A stretch of DNA of 64,000 nucleotides. Origin: Isochrysis galbana. Its lineage: Eukaryota; Haptophyta; Isochrysidales; Isochrysidaceae. A program made the translations under genes and the position numbers. A model generated the notes under the pieces. It did not search any database. It was not told where the DNA came from and was given only the letters and a program-made list of their open reading frames with translations. The stretch is from positions 142,701-206,700 of the forward strand of contig CM030940.1 of the NCBI GenBank assembly GCA_018136815.1. The letters are read 5' to 3'. Within the stretch, counting starts at the first letter, position 1; the number at the start of each line of letters is the position of its first letter. Of the stretch, positions 11,280 through 21,421 are shown in pieces.

Positions 11280-12817
11280 ATGGGCCCCGCTACCCCGCCG
11301 CTTGTCCGCTTTGCTGAAGCACGGCAGATGACAGGCATATGCCTCGCCATCGTGGGCAACCTACTCATCTCGATCGCGCTCAATCTGACGAAGCACGCTC
11401 ACAACATCAATCAGAGCTCCGCGGATCCGCGCCCATACGTTGCACTCCCGCTTTGGTGGATCGGCTTCTTCGCCACCATTATAGGCGAGCTAGGCAACTT
11501 CGCCGCCTACGGCTTCGCGCCCGCCTCCCTCATTGCGCCGCTCGGTGCCGTTTCCGTCCTATCGAATGCTTTCATCGCCGCGCTTGTCCTCGGAGAGGGC
11601 TTGCGCGCGCGGGACCTTGTTGGCTGCGCTCTATGCATTGGCGGCGGCGTCATCATTGTTCTTTCAAGTAGCTCCCATCCGGCCGATCCCGACATCGACA
11701 CCTTCCTTCGGCTCGTGCAAGACCACGTGTTCATTGGGTACATCGCGTGCCTCTCGCTCGCCACTGCGTTTATGCTTGGCTTCCAAGACCAATACGGCTC
11801 AACGCACGTAAGCTACTACGTGCTTTTGTGCTCGATGCTTGGTTCGGTCACCGTGCTCGCGTGCAAGGGCGTCTCGACTATGATCAACATGTGGGCTTGC
11901 TGCCGTGGGCCTGTGCCGATGGGCCAACCCGTCTTCTTCATGCTGTTGCTCGTTCTCGTCGTGACAGCTGTCCTGCAGGTGCGGGCGGCCTGTGACCGCG
12001 GAGGGGGGCTCTGTGGCTTTAAACACTCGTCAAGGAATGTGCTTGCGATACCGTACGCTGACGCAAGGGGGTCAGGAGGGGGGGGGGGGGACGGGGCACT
12101 CAAAAGCATGTATGCCTCCGCATGCGTTCACTCGTTCGGAGCGTCCCACCTAGCTCCCTGTGCCGCTGATTCGTACCGCTCTCGCAGATTCGCTACCTTA
12201 ACGTTGCTATGGAGAATTTTGGCAACACTGAGACGGTGCCTGTTTTTTACGTGCTGTTCACCCTTTGCACCATCCTCTCCTCCAATTTCCTCTTCCATGA
12301 CTTTGAGCAGATGTCGTACGCGTCGATCGCCGCCTTTTGCTCGGGTTGCTCGCTCACCTTCATCGGCGTTATCCTCCTCACCTCCGAGCGCGGCGACCGC
12401 TCACACGCCCCCTCGCGGCGCGAGTCGCCCTCACGACGAGGGGGGGGCGCCGCCACCGTACGCCCCGCATATGAGCCGAGTGCGATAGCGACACCGGATA
12501 CAAAACGCGCATCCCTCATCGAGAATGAGGCTAGCGCAACGCGTGAAGCGTCGCGCTTGGGCCCGGGCCGGGGCGCAAGTACCGCAGCTGAGCTTTGGCA
12601 GCGGGCGGGCGCCGGGGTGAACGCTCGCCTGGCTTTGGGTAGGCGCGGCTTGCGCCCCGGGCATATGCCGCTCGCGCTGATGAACACACCACTAGGCTTG
12701 GGAGGCGACACCCTTCGACGTACCTTTTCGCTATCACGCAGCGAGATCGTCACGAGTCCCGGCGGAAGTGTCCGAGCTTCGATCCATCGCGATAGGCAGC
12801 CTCTGCCGTACGTATAA
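11280..12817 (+). CDS. NIPA-type magnesium transporter
   Basis: Polytopic membrane protein of the DMT superfamily, a Mg2+ transporter family at plasma or endosomal membranes. Two exons (11280-11978, 12188-12817), both phase 0, 442 residues. The family start is clear: GICLAIVGNLLISIALNLTKHAH, then WWIGFFATIIGELGNFAAYGFAPASLIAPLGAVSVLSNAFIAALVLGE, the best conserved NIPA block. After the intron the frame resumes with IRYLNVAMENFGNTETVPVFYVLFT, matching the NIPA segment before the last helices. Nine hydrophobic segments are likely. The final ~120 residues are a Ser/Arg/Gly-rich cytoplasmic tail without a recognised domain. A start at 11328 (MTGICLA) would give a more typical N-terminus. The 209-base intron includes a run of G near 12079-12089. 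Confidence 0.9.
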
Positions 12818-13235
12818 ATCACTGCCCTTGGTGTAGTGGCTAGGGCGTCGAGCCTCCTTGAGCGGCAGCTGCGCAACCCGCCCCCAGCAACGGGCCGTCG
12901 CGCATCTGCGGCATTGCTCAAATGATAGAGCACGGAGCACCTTAACTCAATAGGCCCGTTCGAAACGCCGCTGGGCGGTGGAATCGTTGGGCTAGTCGAA
13001 GGCGTGGTGGTTGCCGAGCGAAGGCCTTTGCATTTCCGTTGGAGGGACGCCAAATAGCAACTAGAGCATGGGAGGCCGCATGATACACAATGCGTTGAAG
13101 ATAGGCAAACCACCCAAAGCGTTGGAATGTAGATACCCTCACCGCCATGGCATGCAAGATGAAGTTTTAGCTTTTGGCCATTGAAGAAAGAGAAAGAGCA
13201 TAAGAATTAGCGAATCGATGCTAGCGCAGTGTAAA
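12818..13235. other. intergenic, tRNA-like traces only
   Basis: No ORF of note. 12907-12975 carries a D-arm-like GCTC..GAGC and a TTCGAAA loop flanked by GCGGC/GCCGC, but too short and with a broken T stem (see rejected items). Confidence 0.5.
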
Positions 13236-13690
13236 TAAGTTTATACTTAGTTCACCCATGGGGGGGCACGAGCCCCCCCCCCCTCTCCACTCCTCCCCTG
13301 CCATGGGTTCCGGTTCTTGCAAGGCTTATTGTTTCTCGTTGGGTTCCGGTTCTTTCTTGGGACTTGCTAACTATCGTTGTCGTCCAGGCCTGTTCTTCGT
13401 AGGTGCTCTGCTTAGCCTGGTTAGGGTTTCGTTGTCTTCCGGCGTTTGGCGTTCGCGTTGGCGTTCGGAAATTTCCTCTCACATTCCCTAGGTCCGCTAC
13501 CCTTGGCTTGTAGGTCCTTGCTTCTTTCTTCTCGGTCAAGGTTTTGGCGAGCGAGTCGGTTGATCTATCCGCTCGAGATTTGAGGTTTAATTTTGCCATC
13601 TCCCCTTGGAGATCGGTGTAGGTTCGCTTCTTGGGTGAGGGAATCGCTTTCCCCTTGATGCAAGTTGCATGCAAGCCCTTGGTTGGCCCC
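13236..13690 (+). mobile_element. LINE-type 5' fragment with leader hairpin, joined to the 8.4-kb repeat
   Basis: TAAGT-TTAT-ACTTA (13236-13249) lies just before an ATGG at 13258 that is followed by a G7..C10 inverted repeat, the same arrangement as the minus strand at 35576-35530. The last part (13570-13680) contains the ATCTCC/GGAGAT hairpin (13598-13613) and GCAAGTTGCATG found at 8455-8625. Non-coding beyond a short ORF. Confidence 0.6.
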
Positions 13691-13878
13691 TTTGGTGTTT
13701 CTTCCCCCTGCTTGGTTGCTACTCAGGGTTGTTCGTTAGAAGCGTCTAGAAGGTTCATTCACGCTCAACGGCAAGATTTCTTTCGTCGCAAGGATATCTC
13801 GTTGCGATCTGTATCCGAAATGATCGCCGCGGTCGCGCGACATGACGCTCCCCTTCGGACTCTCCGCCATGTGGGAAA

Positions 13879-14178
13879 TTAAATTTAAATTTTTAACAAA
13901 TTTTTATGGGTCGCGGCGCGGCAAAGGAACGGGACTAGCGCGCACACAAGACAGGACTCCCTGCCGCGGCGAGCGCAAGCACCCTTCCCCCTTGTGCCAC
14001 CCAGCTCTTCACTAGCTTACTACCTGCGCTAGCCAGAGCACCCCTCCCTCCACACTCAAACAGTCCCCCACGCCAGGATCCTGTTCTGGTCTCGCAGGCA
14101 AGGGGGCCTAATGGGAGGGTGAGGAGCAACTCCTCAAAGAGGAGCTTTGGGGAAGGAGATGTTTGAGTGGGGGCGCAA
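13879..14178 (+). repeat. repeat X, left half (interrupted by the LINE)
   Basis: The sequence is nearly identical to 53560-53640 (its first ~75 bases) and to 56057-56280. It ends at GAGTGGGGGCGCAA (14165-14178), the left copy of the LINE target duplication. The repeat resumes at 20731. Confidence 0.85.
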
Positions 14179-14181
14179 CAA

Positions 14182-14199
14182 CTATCGTTAAACCGATAG
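14182..14199 (+). promoter_or_regulatory. leader hairpin of LINE-A
   Basis: CTATCG and CGATAG pair around TTAAAC. It lies 3 bases after the element's first base and 4 bases before the ATG. Other copies keep pairing with different bases (see findings). Confidence 0.8.
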
Positions 14200-14203
14200 G
14201 GTC

Positions 14204-17200
14204 ATGGAGCGCGCGCCGCCGCCCGCTCTCGCTGCCGCTGCCCTCGCCATGATGGACGAAGAGCTCATGGAGACGCCGCTGTCGCCGAAGCGACCGCGCC
14301 AGGACGACCCCCCCAGTCAGGTGGGCACAGGAGCCGGCGGGCCGCGCCCGCGCATCACCACGAACGGCACATACAAGGCCGCCATGCTGGCACCAGCCAG
14401 CAGGCAACACACCTCCAGCACAATCCACAGCCACACCCACCACAAAGCACCAGAGGGACGAACCCATAGGGAAGGCCCCCGGGCCGGGACCCTACACAGC
14501 CGCGTTACCGCCCTCGTGCTCCGGCGCGAGGGGCCGGCCCGGCGCCATACAAGACAGGACCCCATTGGGGAAATGTCGCATCAAAACAGGCACTGGAAAG
14601 AGCAGCTTTGGACCCCCATCATGGGAGACAGCGGCAACAGGGAGGACGACACCGGGGAGACACTCCCCAGAGACGCCCAGAAGCACACAGACGACCGCGC
14701 CTCGGGCGCTGGAACGATCAGCAAGGCACCGGCCCCAGAGGCCCAACATAACCAGCACAAACACGAATTTGGGCCAACACAACAGACACTCCACGCAAAA
14801 CCCGCGAGAGGGAGTGACTACGCGGTTGACGCACTGAGACAAATGGACCCTAGAGAAGCAAGACAAAGCAGAGGACTAACCTTGCCTCCCCCCACGGCCA
14901 CACAGGTGGCCCTCCTTGACGAAGACCTCGAGCCCGAGCTTCAAGAAGAGGCCGAGTTTCCGGATTCTCATAAAATCGTCATCACCTTCACGGCGTACGA
15001 GAAGGGCCACAAGGCCAAAGACGAGGAGACCCTAGGCGCCATTGTCGCGCATCTCAACAAACTTGAAGGCGTCGACCTTGAACCCGACTTTCTGTCTAAG
15101 AGCGCCTCCGGACCATGGGAAATAATGGTTACGGCGGATTGCGCGAACCAATTTCGCGAGATGTTCAAAGACGTCGTCGACTTTCGCAAGGCGGGCATTC
15201 CGTGCCCCATAGCGGTCAAATATCAAACTCTCGACGAGAAACTCAAGGGGCTACCCCGGGCGTCCGACAAAGCGGTAGCTGGCGCTTTCCAAGACGTCTC
15301 GGCGCACCTAGTGGTGCGCAACTACAAGTTCGAGTTGAAGAGCATTATCACGATCAGCACGCTCGCCAAGGCGGTCGAAAACCAAGGCTTCTACTTTCTC
15401 CAAGGAAACCAAGAAAGGACCAAGATCCTCACCAAAGAAGGAGTGCTAGTGACCCAAGGCAAGAAAGAGGTTTACCACCTCTATGTGACTCCCAAGCAAG
15501 GCTCGTTCAAATCGTTCGACTTTCCGCGCAAGATACTTCTCAGCGTTAACGGAGCCCCCTACCCCATCGAGTATGCGGTCCGAAACTGCCGCGAGCTCGG
15601 CGGCGACATAAAGAACCTGTACATCCACGCAGGTCCAAAGGGATGCAAAGGATACAAAAAAGACTACGCTATGGCCTTCCAACCCCCCCTTCGCATGTGC
15701 GTGTGCGCAGAGGAAAAAGCAGCGCGACTTGAGCGGGAAGAGCGCAAGCGCACGGCAACGCCGAAGAAGACTATCCAAGAGGCCATCAACCCGGGCTCGC
15801 TCGAGCTATGCAAACGTTTCCCCAACGGGAAGTGCCCCATGAATATCGAGGGCAAAGCATGCAATCGATCGCACGATTATCCGGGCGCGTGGAAAGACGG
15901 CGCATGCACAATTGTATGCGCGTTTCCGCGCGCGAGTGCCGGACATCCCGGAAAACAACCAAAGGGAGGATTTTGCACCCTAGGTGCCGAATGCCGCTAT
16001 CTCCACAAGTACGCATGCCTAGCCCATCTGTCGCGTCGCGGCAACGCATTGATCATATACGCACTCACATTCAACTCCACCCTTGGATACCCAGGTGAGG
16101 GACCGGTTACTATCGTGTCCTACAACATCAACGGTGCCGGGCACGGCGCCTTAGGCTCGGTGCTAGCCCAAGCGAGGAAAGCGAGGGTGGACATCCTACT
16201 TCTACAAGAGCTTCATGCCTACGCAGACGGCAGGCAACACCGCGCATGCATGACCGCCAAAGCGTTGGGATGGCAAATGGTGCAAGCACCTGCGAACATC
16301 ACTGACCCGGCGAGTGGGGTGGGAATTGCGATCCGCGACTCCTCCCCAAGAGTGAAAATGTTACCGGATACGGCGGAAACGCTAGTCGAAGGCAGATGCC
16401 TACGAGTTAGATGCGTAATAGAATCTAAAGAATTGGAACTAATATCTATATATCTGAGCGCCGCGCCTAATTTGAGAGCCACCCAGATAGAAACATTGAA
16501 AACGAGCCCCGTGGTAGGAGAACACGATACCATTATGGGAGGCGACTTCAATTGTGTAGAAGATGTGGAGAGAGACACAAGGAAGCACACGGACCGAGAG
16601 GAATATGGAAACGCCCACGGACCCAAACTAAGAACGACTATGAATGAGATAGGATTAATGGACGCATACAATCTAGTGAACGGTAATATCAAAGGGGGCT
16701 TCACCCGTCTTTCGGGGACCGTTCACACGCGAATAGACAGGATCTATTCCCCCATCGTATGCTCGAACATCAATTGGCAGACAATCGGCCCACACCCGTC
16801 ACTTTTTACGGGGAAAGGCGCCTCGGACCACCTCCCGGTGGTGGGCACCTTCGAAGTATTAGGGTTCAAACCCGGACGCACATACGACGTGCGAATAGAC
16901 AGCGAACTTTTCGGCGCGGAAGACACGCGGAGAGTTATAACACACCTGTGGAGAAGCCACATAAAACCTGAGACACCGGACGAAGACATCGACGACGCGT
17001 GGAGCAACGCGAAAAAGGCGGCGGCAATTTACCTTCTATGGGCAACAAGGCAGAACAAAGAGCAACAGGAAATAGCAAAGGCCGTCGAAGAGCTTGCATT
17101 GATTGGGATCGAGCTCAACGATGGCGAGCCAAACGCGAGGAAAGTGGATAGAATGCGCGAACTCAACGAAAAGATAGGTGCGATTCGCAGGAAGTCCAGA

Positions 17201-20200
17201 CCGACGATCAAAGAAAGCTTCGACTCTCTCAAATGTGAGGAGAGGATGACGAAAGAATTCTTTCAGAGATTTCAAACGCGCGCCTCTAACAGCGCGATCC
17301 CAGAACTCTTCATCACTAGAGACTGGAACGTCCCGGGGGACGACATGAGAAACACGACCGCAGACGATGCGGAAATACGAAGCGAACTCCGCAAGTACTA
17401 CGTATGGCTATACCAGGAACGCCGCAACACCAGAGACCACGAACTCGAAGAGACGCTAGAAACACGCCCGATGAACAAACACGACAGCGATGCAATAGAA
17501 GGGAAAATAACGATGGAGGAGCTCACGGACGCCATTACCCAAATAGGGGGTGGCAAGAGCGCGGGGCCAGACGCGCTACCGGCGGAGTTCAAAAGCTTCA
17601 TAGACCTAGTGAAACACGACTTTCTTAGAGTGCTAAATCTAGCTCTAGAGCAGGGGCAACTTAACGTATCCATGAGAGAAGGCGACATAATACTCCTATA
17701 TAAAAAAGGAGACACGAGAGATCCAAGGAACTATAGACCCATCACGCTCCTGCAAAGCGACTACAAAATATTGGCCAAGGTACTTACAAATAGACTAAAA
17801 AAAGTAATCGGGAACATAATCTCGAAAGACCAATTAGGCTTCGTCCCGAAACGGTTGATCGGAGAAGCCACTCATCTATTACAACTGACGAATGCATACC
17901 TAGACGAAACGGGGGAGCCAGGACTCCTCCTGGCGCTCGACTGGGAGAAGGCCTTCGACAGGGTCAACTGGGAATTCTACCATTTGGTCCTCGACAAACT
18001 AAAATTCGGGGAAAATTTCAAGAGGTATGCGAAGGCTCTTACGAACTCCGAGGCTAAACCAATCCGCTACATAAAGGCGAACGGGGGAAGAAGCTTCCCC
18101 TTCAACATAGCGAGCGGCGTCCCCCAAGGATGCCCGCTCTCGCCGCTGGCCTTCCTCTTAACGGCAGAAGCCCTCACCAGAGCGATAAATGAGGACGAAG
18201 ACATTGAAGGCATCGTAGTTAACGGTGCCGAACTTAAGATAAGTCAGTTTGCGGACGATACGCAACTCTTAGCGGCAGACTACAGCAGCCTGGCGCGATC
18301 TCTCAGCTGGGTAGAAAGATATGCGGCGGCCTCGTGCGGCAAACCCAACGATCAAAAGTTCGAAGGACTGAGGATGGGCTCCCTGAAGAGGAAGCGCCCA
18401 CCCGGGAGATTCCAAAGATATAAGTGGCTGAAACGAAGCGAATACGCGACCATACTGGGAGTCCCGCTAGGGGGGCCCCAGGCCATCAAGGAATTCTGGC
18501 GTAAATTAGCTGACAAGATAGAGAAGAAAACCACTATATACGCACCGCTAACCAAAAACCTATCTATACACGGGAAAACAAAGGTGGCGAATTTCCTTAT
18601 ATATTCTATCCCTAGATACTGGTTGCAGACACTTGCAGCCCCGAAATCATTCCATACGGCAATCAAAAGATCCGTGGATAGGATTATGTGGACTAACGAG
18701 CGCACCGGACGACGGCTACAATGGATAAAATATCCCGAGATTCCCACTAAAAACTCTTCGGAAAAAGGGCCCCACCTCGGGCTGGGACTGCTAGACTGGA
18801 GCAACCACGTCAAAGCACTACAAGCAAAATGGATCCTAAACTATCTGGACGCGCGCCAAGCACAGTGGAAGCAGGTGCTCGACGCGTGGTTTTGCCGGAC
18901 AAACTTAGGGAGGGCAGCGGTCCTCTCGACAATCCCCACGAGCAAACTTACCGATGGAATAACGGGTACAAGTAAACTACCCGCGTTCTGGAAGCTGGCG
19001 CTAAACAACATCCGTGAACTAGAGCTCACGTCGTTGAAAGTAAGTAGGGAGGGAGCACTCTCACAACCCATGTGGGGTAGCCCAACGCACCCGGGACCGA
19101 ATATGAAACCCAAATGGGCAAAGCTGTGGAATAAGCTCGAATGCAACACCATACACAACGTATTCAAAGACCACGCGGCGACCGCGCCATATAGCAGCGA
19201 AGAATGCGCGCAATACCTCAGGAACAACGACACGTATATACAATTTCAGGGGAATATATCCCAAGAGACAAATTCTTAGAAACGTGGGACATAATAGTCA
19301 AACACGCCACGACGTTGATGGCGGCGGCAGACAGCGCGGCCGAAATAGGGGGCGCACCAGCGAGAAGCGAGGAGACCGACAACCAAAGCGCTCCAGAGGA
19401 ACCGACACCCGAACTGCGAATAACAATGGACGGGGAATACTATGTGAGCATTAAAGGAAAGTGGTATGAGGCGGAGCTCTCATACTTAGGCACACCCATA
19501 GTCGGGGAAAGATTGCACACCGCACCCACGAACTTAGATCCATCCCCTCCGGCGCACTGGGGGGAAGGGTACAAAACCAATAAGAGGCTAGAGTACCCGC
19601 TAGCAGACGAATACACACTAGACGGTAAGACGCCGCTGGACGGCACCGGTGTAGAACATATCACCGAGGCCCTCCAGCAAGCGAAACGCAAGCGCAAACG
19701 CCACACGGGATTGAACAAGTGGGAGGATAAACTGCAAACCTCAGACGACACATGGGCGCATCTCGCAAAGCTATACACCTCGCCAATGATAACGACGCGG
19801 GACACGCACTTGCACTTCAAACATATCACACACAGGCGAGTAGGCACATATAACCGTTTTCCGGGCAGAGATAAAACATGCCGGATATGTGGGGAGGCGG
19901 AGGAATCCTCGATCCACTTAGGTGAGTGCCCCAGGATAACTAACATTCTAGGCGAACTAAATAAAGTCGCACGCTTCTCACCTGAGGTTGAAAGGAGCAG
20001 AGAAGAAATCATTATAGATAACCTATTCGTTTTCCCGAAAGGAGACGCCCCGAAAGCACTATGTATACTATACCTATTAGCATGGAGATACATAATCACG
20101 GACTTCTATAGGATACACTACGATGGTGTAAAATTTTCGGAGGAATCAGTACTGATAAGAACCATAGAGAGATATGCCCTGTTGAGCAAAGCACTCCTAT

Positions 20201-20394
20201 TCGCACAAGAAACCGATTTGACGAGGACAGCCCAGGCGGGCATGGGCAGGCAACCAAAGAAAAGGGTAGACATGAACGACTTGAGACCCATTTTTAATAG
20301 AAACGACAAAGGCGGACTTAGACCCAATGCAGAGTTAGTGGTACTAACCACCAAGCTAGGGATCGTCCACGCTGTCGAGGGGATCATGGAGTAA
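14204..20394 (+). CDS. LINE-A polyprotein: CCCH fingers, APE endonuclease, reverse transcriptase, zf-RVT (one frameshift)
   Basis: Self-mobilising retroposon protein. The first frame (14204-19279, 1691 residues) holds: a Thr/His-rich N-terminus; a conserved block AIVAHLNKLEGVDLEP; a CCCH finger C-x7-C-x8-C-x3-H (about residues 535-556) with a second ending C-x5-C-x3-H near 600; an APE-like endonuclease from about 630 (SYNINGAG, LLQELHA, GGDFNCV, RIDRIYSP, SDHLPV); and reverse transcriptase from about 1125 to 1400 (NYRPITLL, LDWEKAFDRV, GVPQGCPLSPLAF, FADDTQLL). The second frame to 20394 carries C-x2-C-x8-H-x4-C (CRICGEAEESSIHLGEC, zf-RVT) and the C-terminal DFYRIHYDG block. The truncated relative at 41-43 kb reads straight through, so a base appears lost near 19245-19255 (the CAGGGGAA run). 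No RNase H or CCHC motif seen. Confidence 0.93.
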
Positions 20395-20699
20395 GACAAC
20401 CTTAGCAATTGAAGCTTTGGCACGCCACTAGAACTTGATGCCGGGGACACTAGGAACCAAACCCAAATAACACAACCAAGACGAAGACGGACAGACACAC
20501 ACGACACTATAGACAAATTCGGAAGGCCTGCCCGAGCCCCACACTCCGAACCAGGCCCCAGGTAGTGCACCGAGGCCGGACCCCGGAAACCGAAGAAAAA
20601 GGAAAGAAGGGGGGCAGGGAAAGAGGTGGAGGGAGGGAAGTTAAGGGCGGTGTAGATAGCAAAGGCACAGGTGTGACCCATAGCTAGTAGGCGAGTAGC

Positions 20700-20730
20700 C
20701 CCGAATCTTCAGAAAGATTTTTTTTTTTTT
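20700..20730 (+). terminator. LINE-A 3' end: hairpin plus oligo(T)
   Basis: AATCTT-CAGA-AAGATT (20704-20719) runs into 13 T ending exactly at the target duplication. On the coding strand this resembles a hairpin with U tract, not a poly(A) tail. Confidence 0.75.
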
Positions 20731-21182
20731 GAGTGGGGGCGCAATACCCTTGCGCTAGGCATGGGCAGCGACGCCGCCTCAAGACATGTCCTCCCTCTGG
20801 TCTTGAGTCGAAATTTTTGGTGTTTGAAACCGAGGGCGAGGGGGTTTGTGCTTCTTGGGTTGGTTGTAGTGGGATGAGGGAGTGGGAGATGGAGTGAAGT
20901 GTTGAAAGAGGGCCCAAGGCAGGGCACTGAGTTGTAGGTATATGTGGCCCACAAGCGTGGGGGGAAAACGGGGAGTGTATCAACATGTGTCTTGAATTGA
21001 AATTTTTGGTGCTTTGAACAGAGGGCGGGGGGGTTCGTGGTTCGTGCTGTTTGGGTTGGTTGAAGTGTGAAGGGGGAGTGGGAGAGGGAGTCTAGTGTTG
21101 AAAGAGGGCCCAAGGCAGGGCACTGAGTGATTGGTACTAGTGGCCCACAAGAGTGGGGTGAAGACGAGAATTGTGTCAACAA
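20731..21182 (+). repeat. repeat X, right half, with a ~197-bp tandem duplication
   Basis: It starts with the right LINE target duplication. Two units (about 20786-20984 and 20985-21182) share TTGAGTCGAAATTTTTGGTG-type starts, GGTTGGTTG, GTGTTGAAAGAGGGCCCAAG, GGCAGGGCACTGAGT and GTGGCCCACAAG. A single unit is present at 56320-56525. No coding sense recognised. Confidence 0.85.
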
Positions 21183-21421
21183 GTTCAAGGTCGTTTGCCT
21201 TCATTTGGTACCCCTCGTTTCCAAATACGCGATGCGGGGCCACCACGAGGGAGTCCCAATCCTAGGGGTGGTGGGGGAAGTTGCGATGGTGGCGGCGCGG
21301 CTGGGGGTTCGTGGTAGCGGGATAGGTAAAACCCGTCACGAAACACCAAACGGCACTTCACAACTAGGTCCTTGTACGACAGTTGCGTTTACAAAATATA
21401 ATCGTTGCTACTAATTCAAAC

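Larger units (their letters stand above)
14179..20730 (+). mobile_element. full-length APE-type LINE (LINE-A) with 14-bp target duplication
   Basis: The 6552-bp element is flanked by perfect copies of GAGTGGGGGCGCAA (14165-14178 and 20731-20744). It starts CAACTATCG; a hairpin CTATCG-TTAAAC-CGATAG (14182-14199) precedes the ATG at 14204. One long ORF carries a CCCH-zinc-finger region, endonuclease, reverse transcriptase and zf-RVT. After the stop (20394) there is a 335-base 3' UTR ending in AATCTT-CAGA-AAGATT and about 13 T. An empty copy of the target repeat occurs at 56057-56530. Intact ends and a nearly open ORF indicate a young insertion. Confidence 0.95.

Noticed and set aside
12907-12975. 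tRNA-Lys-like sequence after the NIPA gene
   Set aside because: D arm (GCTC..GAGC), TTCGAAA loop and GCGGC/GCCGC ends are present, but the total is about 64 bases, the T stem has only two pairs and the anticodon arm does not form.
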